From Tritrichomonas foetus (lineage: Eukaryota; Parabasalia; Tritrichomonadida; Tritrichomonadidae): a stretch of DNA of 30,308 nucleotides. The stretch is taken from contig MLAK01001156.1 of the NCBI GenBank assembly GCA_001839685.1, positions 1 through 30,308 of the forward strand. Reading direction: 5' to 3'. Made by a program: the position numbers and the translations under genes. The stretch's first letter is position 1; every line of letters begins with the position of its first letter. Positions 27,401-30,308 of this stretch are shown in pieces. The notes beneath the pieces were generated by a model. It saw only the letters and a program-made list of their open reading frames with translations. It searched no databases and was not told the DNA's origin.

Positions 27401-29958
27401 AAATGTGATTCATTGTTGCTGGATATATGAGACGAAATATTTGATTCAATAAAATCAGATTCAAGGCTGTTTTCATGAATTGAGGATTGTTCTTCAATGA
27501 AATCTGAAGCATCAATTTCTTGACTATAATTGTCATTACCATCATCATTTTCATTCGCAAAATCCGAAAGTATTGAATCTCCAATTGTTGATTCAGGCTT
27601 CTCACTTTGTGTTTTGTTCTCCTCTTCGATGAAATCAGCAGAAATATCTTCAGCTTTCAAATCTGAAAACCCAGATAAAATCTGAGAAGCTTCATCAATT
27701 TCATAGTTTTGTTTAATTGAATTTTGACTTCCTTTTTCTACATCAGTTTCCATGACATTTTCGTCATTTTCATTTTCACCAATGACTGTATAATTTTCTG
27801 TTCCTTCTTCTTCTTCCTCTTCTTCATCATCATATCCAAGCGCATCAATGAAATTTGAAAAAGCAGAACTTGCAACAGCACCTCCTTTATCATTATTTAG
27901 TCTTAATGAATCAGTTGAATCTTTAGATTCCTGGGAGTTGCTTTCATTGAAATGTGAAATAATGCTATCAAGATTATCTGCATTATTTGCTCTTGTTGAA
28001 GTGTCTGAATTCATTAATTCATCATCTTGTCCAATAAATTCGGAAATTAAATGTGAAAGATTCGATCCACCTTTTGATTGATTTTTTTGTGAATTAACAA
28101 AACTTGATAAAATGTCATCACCATCGTCATTATCGTCTCCAAGGAGGTCATTTTGTGTTTTATTTTCGTAATAATGGTTAATGTCAACATCATCATCCTC
28201 AACAATACTTTGTTTGAGAATACTATCATTAATTATATCATCATAAACATTGTTTCCAGAATATCGTGGATTTTTCATATAAAAACCAGTACTTGAATTT
28301 ACTTTTGATGTATCACTTAAATTCATGTTCGAATTCATACTTGATTGTTTAATCATTTCTTCAATGGTAAATGGTGCATTCGAAATTTTTTGTACCCCTG
28401 ATTGTTGCTGTTGATTTTTTGGTGCATTTATCGATTTTTGAGCTTGAATCATATCTTGAATTGTAAATCCAGGTCCACCTGCTTTTGGAATTCCCTTAGT
28501 TGTTACTTTATTATTAGAAATTTTTATATTTTGATCCTTCATCATATCTTCAATTGTGTAGCTTTGTTTCATAATGGGTAAATTTCGGAATTTCTGATCT
28601 ACAACATCATTCGCTTCGACAAAATTCTCTAAATTTTCTGTACTGGAAACCAATCCTTTTGATCTATGGTTGATACTGCTTGCCTCCATAAGACTTAGAG
28701 GAGTATGTCCCTCGTCATGTGAATCTTCCTCTTCATAGCTGAAATCCTGAGAGATAATTTTTCCATCAGACAAATTGTTGAGAGCGCTATTTCTCAAATC
28801 AATTGGATTGTTGTCACTTGAAGTATTCTTGTTTGATTCGTTCACTAAATCATCAGAAATTTCGTTTGCAATCTTCTCGTATTTTCCAATTGAAGGTGAA
28901 TTCGACTGGTATTGGACTGAAGACTTTACTGGGGATTCGTTCTCAATATTTGAATTCTCTTCACTCTTAGTTTCAGATGCATTCCCCTTTTCTTGATTTT
29001 GTTGAAGCTGGTTGATTATTGAAAGTAAATCTGGAACATCAAGGTCGTCATCATCATCATTATTATTATTTCGTTTTTCGACATCATTGTTTTTTATAGG
29101 TGATGGTGCAATATTTGAAGGAATTTCACTTTCGTCTTCATCATTGATAGTCGGCATGAGCATCGGGTTACTCTCCTTAAGAAAGCTTGAGTATTGTGAA
29201 CCAGAAATATGTGATTGAAGGGGGACTTCCTCTTCACCATCATCATCTTCAGCAATTGGTTCAAGAGTTGATTTGGACTTGAAATAACTCGAAAATTGAG
29301 ATCCAGAAAGTGTTGAGTCATCATTTTTTCCGTCATTTTCACCAATTTGTGCAATTTCCTGGGTTTTGTCATTTGTGGTGTAGTTCAAGATTGAAATGTT
29401 TGCTGCAGATGACTCAGACGGCTTTGAAGGATCTGGTGAAATCATTGAGTAGTTGTGAATGTCCGAAGGCCCCGGAAATGACGAGCTGATTACTCCGCTC
29501 ATGTCATCCTCGATTTCATACTCGAGATCGTCGTCTTCGGGGAAATGGTTTGTGGAAATCGGATTTGGGAAGAAAGAAGTTGGCCTTTTGTCATTCACCA
29601 TTTTATTTAAATCCGCCAAAAAACCGCCCTGGATTTCGTTCAGTGATAGATGCGAGTTATTTTCTGCGTCTTGAATGAGCTCCCTTTCTAAATCTGAGGA
29701 ATTGTCATTTTTTTCATCATTTTCGCTGATTGGATTTTCAAACTGGTTTTGATGCGGCAACTTCTGCATTTTTCCGGCGTGAAAAGTTTGCTGGCTGTTT
29801 TGAAGCGGCTTTGTTTGACTGTTTTGGATTTCATCAAGGCTCTGCTGTAATTCGTTTTCGTAGGACCTCAAAAGATCCATCATACTTGTTTCTCCATGCG
29901 ACGATGCCGTTGATTTACTATCGGAAAGAATGGATGAGCCGCTGTAAGGCACACTCAT
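24481..29958 (-). CDS. Giant Ser/Asn/acidic disordered protein with repeated S-x-F-[IV]-[DE] motif
   Basis: An 1825-residue protein, ATG at 29958. It is low-complexity throughout, with Ser, Asn, Asp, Glu and Lys dominating; there is no signal peptide, membrane helix or enzymatic motif. Near the N-terminus the pair SGSQFSSYFK and SGSQYSSFLK is repeated, and then three copies of [YF]TI[EQ][DE]M[IM] occur (DNA 28349-28562). The middle, DNA about 25420-28070, holds some twenty or more copies of a short motif such as SDFIEE, SDFIDEN, SEFIDVE, SDFVDIE and SGFIDEN, separated by Ser-rich linkers of 20-60 residues. An ESNIESNIGSNIES tract and an acidic run YDDEEEEEEE are also present. The C-terminal 150 residues contain a His run, basic SHRSR, and a more ordered helix near the end (LVDQNFINTLKSAKLSLQYI). 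Many motif copies on a flexible chain suggest a multivalent scaffold, phosphorylated at acidic Ser sites. No homologue is recognised. Confidence 0.85.
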   Translation of the reverse strand: MSVPYSGSSILSDSKSTASSHGETSMMDLLRSYENELQQSLDEIQNSQTKPLQNSQQTFHAGKMQKLPHQNQFENPISENDEKNDNSSDLERELIQDAENNSHLSLNEIQGGFLADLNKMVNDKRPTSFFPNPISTNHFPEDDDLEYEIEDDMSGVISSSFPGPSDIHNYSMISPDPSKPSESSAANISILNYTTNDKTQEIAQIGENDGKNDDSTLSGSQFSSYFKSKSTLEPIAEDDDGEEEVPLQSHISGSQYSSFLKESNPMLMPTINDEDESEIPSNIAPSPIKNNDVEKRNNNNDDDDDLDVPDLLSIINQLQQNQEKGNASETKSEENSNIENESPVKSSVQYQSNSPSIGKYEKIANEISDDLVNESNKNTSSDNNPIDLRNSALNNLSDGKIISQDFSYEEEDSHDEGHTPLSLMEASSINHRSKGLVSSTENLENFVEANDVVDQKFRNLPIMKQSYTIEDMMKDQNIKISNNKVTTKGIPKAGGPGFTIQDMIQAQKSINAPKNQQQQSGVQKISNAPFTIEEMIKQSSMNSNMNLSDTSKVNSSTGFYMKNPRYSGNNVYDDIINDSILKQSIVEDDDVDINHYYENKTQNDLLGDDNDDGDDILSSFVNSQKNQSKGGSNLSHLISEFIGQDDELMNSDTSTRANNADNLDSIISHFNESNSQESKDSTDSLRLNNDKGGAVASSAFSNFIDALGYDDEEEEEEEGTENYTVIGENENDENVMETDVEKGSQNSIKQNYEIDEASQILSGFSDLKAEDISADFIEEENKTQSEKPESTIGDSILSDFANENDDGNDNYSQEIDASDFIEEQSSIHENSLESDFIESNISSHISSNNESHLESNLESNIGSNIESIISSNFGSNIESNIGSDFIDENDSLSKSSKSNNSDQSTKMTDILSSGGFIDNDDDFQITFSEKQSSVVDGENMSISISGFIDENSSNSKTSSSSRKSSNDFISNEASTFSHSVETSNAAESFSDFIESTSQVQHSSRSSSNNDSDELFDSDKIESFISEFIEEEKSRLSTTNEYSKSSDSSNSKHSKSSSSDANVSEFIDVESFNSNINSKSVTNESEFVTSDQESKTDSVYIESIESNKVESSFVDIESNFSNSSTNSSSSQKRNRRNKKSQSYDSDSDSDFVEFFSSQSSKSNAPSSNLAESDFIESINSINDDTENESSKTSYSKRSSSSGSNPSVEGESDFVDIESIHSKSDSQRVESSSIAVSDFNMAVESFNSSKSDSNTSSGRRRNRSNKGSKKEVSGMSIEIESFCSTTSALSKTNQSSFKGDIDDDFVEEFTESSSSRSSSHSKSSKSNKPLNSLSDEDFITADYYSSKSKKSQGEVESSFEFSENTLQNEKSDNADKLEPLPKLVVIHPPRMTKSEGQNLKEIEKSKTEVLPNNEITAKNSKQKQISVSSLVGSNSNSNPSSNSSNNSNSNHSESDQSRNSDKKKQKSSKYRSKSTPISLKESQKTISTVSILDAIDTESSSISDGGLSGEFIGTSENEERSVSLMNLKVPSIPKSLSSNLKQQEIGVKQQTVYLTPRRRKQNQKDDKENKNSNRVSNERLTISKLFDYPTKFSQAKNFFKNQNYDQNEQKEEEENDEIEVDDITASIIEPLDEKHSKHVTIIDLNNTKRGKLSMSPVMTQKDISPRRSSKTSSKNSPNISKSPHSAHSKYDDLPDDEDDGRRRRSIKSPSFHHHHHRSHRSRNQTEATPSFSKLSTEEKQRLAKTPQPQRERTRIANSNLSSSIRISQMPTTAELVDQNFINTLKSAKLSLQYIKESINASRQMRFTRQSAMDPFEYTPNPFSQSIA
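25420..28070 (-). repeat. Array of a degenerate six- to eight-residue coding motif
   Basis: Copies in order from the N-terminal side include SSFVNS, SEFIGQDD, SNFIDAL, SADFIEEE, SDFIEEQ, SDFIESN, SDFIDEN, GGFIDND, SGFIDEN, NDFISNE, SDFIEST, SEFIEEE, SEFIDVE, SEFVTSD, SSFVDIE, SDFVEFF, SDFIESI, SDFVDIE, DDFVEEF, EDFITAD and GEFIGTSE. The Phe is invariant and the following Ile/Val nearly so. Confidence 0.75.
28349..28562 (-). repeat. Three copies of a [YF]TI[EQ][DE]M[IM] motif
   Basis: SYTIEDMMKDQ, GFTIQDMIQAQ and PFTIEEMIKQS follow at intervals of about 33 residues inside the giant disordered protein. Each is predicted as a short amphipathic helix, so each may be a docking site for the same partner. 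Confidence 0.7.
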
Positions 29959-30308
29959 CAATAAAGCGTCTTCTCAATTTTTGACAAACGTACAGAATAG
30001 AAATGATCAATAAACTATTCAATTTATTGAATGTGTAGTAACTTTTGAGTAAAATAACGTTATTCGTCATTCAAAAAAGTTGGCAGAAAACTGGAAAAAA
30101 CTTTTTTTGACAAAATAATTTGTCAGATGGAAAATAAGTAGAGTATACAGTTGTGATAAATTGCGCTTCGCTNNANNTNNNNCNANNNNAAANTTCATGA
30201 ATGAGAAAACCAACGAAATCATAAATGAAAACATAAAAAAACAAATTTAAACATGAAATTTCATCAAAACCAAAATTAAACATAAATAACTAATGAAATA
30301 ACTAATGA
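29959..30308. other. Upstream region of the giant gene, with ambiguous bases
   Basis: 350 bp without a supported gene. It should carry the promoter of the minus-strand giant gene. Fourteen undetermined bases are scattered over 30173-30193, which prevents any reading there. The last bases hold AAATAACTAATG twice in tandem (30284-30295, 30296-30307). Confidence 0.6.
30284..30307. repeat. 12-bp tandem duplication at the window end
   Basis: AAATAACTAATG repeated exactly head to tail; it may continue beyond the window. Confidence 0.7.

Noticed and set aside
25420..27600. S-x-F-[IV]-[DE] copies read as LC3-interacting (LIR) motifs
   Set aside because: Only a few copies (FVDI, FIDV) fit the aromatic-x-x-aliphatic rule; most have an acidic residue at the last position.
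24845..29984. Many plus-strand frames opposite the giant gene
   Set aside because: All are antisense shadows of Ser/Asp-rich codons, giving Leu/Ser/Phe-rich translations with no start or motif support.
30071..30283. 70-codon minus-strand frame at the right end
   Set aside because: It runs through the undetermined bases at 30173-30193 and has no protein-like pattern.
1..30308. CRISPR arrays, insertion sequences, Maverick or retroelement genes, tRNA and rRNA genes
   Set aside because: Looked for by eye; no regular repeat-spacer array, integrase, polymerase, terminal inverted repeat or recognisable structural RNA was found. tRNA detection by eye is unreliable.

Overview
The window is AT-rich protist nuclear DNA, most likely from a trichomonad (parabasalid) of the Tritrichomonas type. 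Three things point there. Most genes are long single-exon ORFs rich in Asn, Ser, Lys and Glu, packed on both strands with short gaps. The one convincing intron, in the Rab-like gene, is only 27 nt long and ends in TCTAACAATCAG, close to the trichomonad fused branch-point/3' splice element (ACTAACACACAG in Trichomonas vaginalis). The gene families (Rab GTPase, RI-type leucine-rich repeats, ankyrin repeats, tail-anchored and coiled-coil proteins) also fit. The species call is inference; no rRNA or tRNA gene was recognised.

Layout. 1-1706: an eight-helix membrane protein of the TMEM181/Wntless architecture (+). 1707-2800: a gene-poor gap holding a decayed gene on the minus strand. 2801-3955: a coiled-coil protein (+). 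4137-6344: a PH-like plus leucine-rich-repeat protein (-). 6715-7865: a Fringe-like type II glycosyltransferase (-), whose start codon is out of frame. 8221-8841: a two-exon Rab-like GTPase (+) ending in a Gly-Cys-Cys prenylation signal. 8842-9481: a gap with a probable bromodomain relic. 9482-12538 (-) and 12588-13862 (+): a divergent pair 49 bp apart, the first a large P-loop NTPase with a C-terminal nuclease-like domain resembling Crinkler/RHS proteins, the second an unknown helical protein. 13863-15385: a gap with a 37-base T tract, a relic ORF and degenerate repeats. 15386-16888: an ankyrin-repeat gene cut by six short T-rich interruptions. 16985-18727: a tail-anchored protein (-). 18742-19161: a small disrupted ORF (-). 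19368-20225: a two-helix membrane protein (+). 20611-24299: a large chromatin-type protein with tandem winged-helix-like units, a PIP-box-like motif and an AT-hook, split by one frameshift (+). 24481-29958: a very large Ser/Asn/acidic disordered protein with about two dozen copies of a short motif (-). 29959-30308: non-coding, with ambiguous bases.

There is no operon logic; the genes are individually promoted housekeeping, membrane, signalling and chromatin genes. The most unusual items are the ankyrin gene with its poorly canonical interruptions, the NTPase-nuclease protein and its tightly coupled divergent partner, the repeated S-x-F-[IV]-[DE] motif of the giant disordered protein, and the winged-helix/PIP/AT-hook protein. 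In three genes (glycosyltransferase, ankyrin, winged-helix) adding one A in or next to a short A run would restore the frame. That suggests sequence error as much as biology, and raw reads should be checked before calling pseudogenes.
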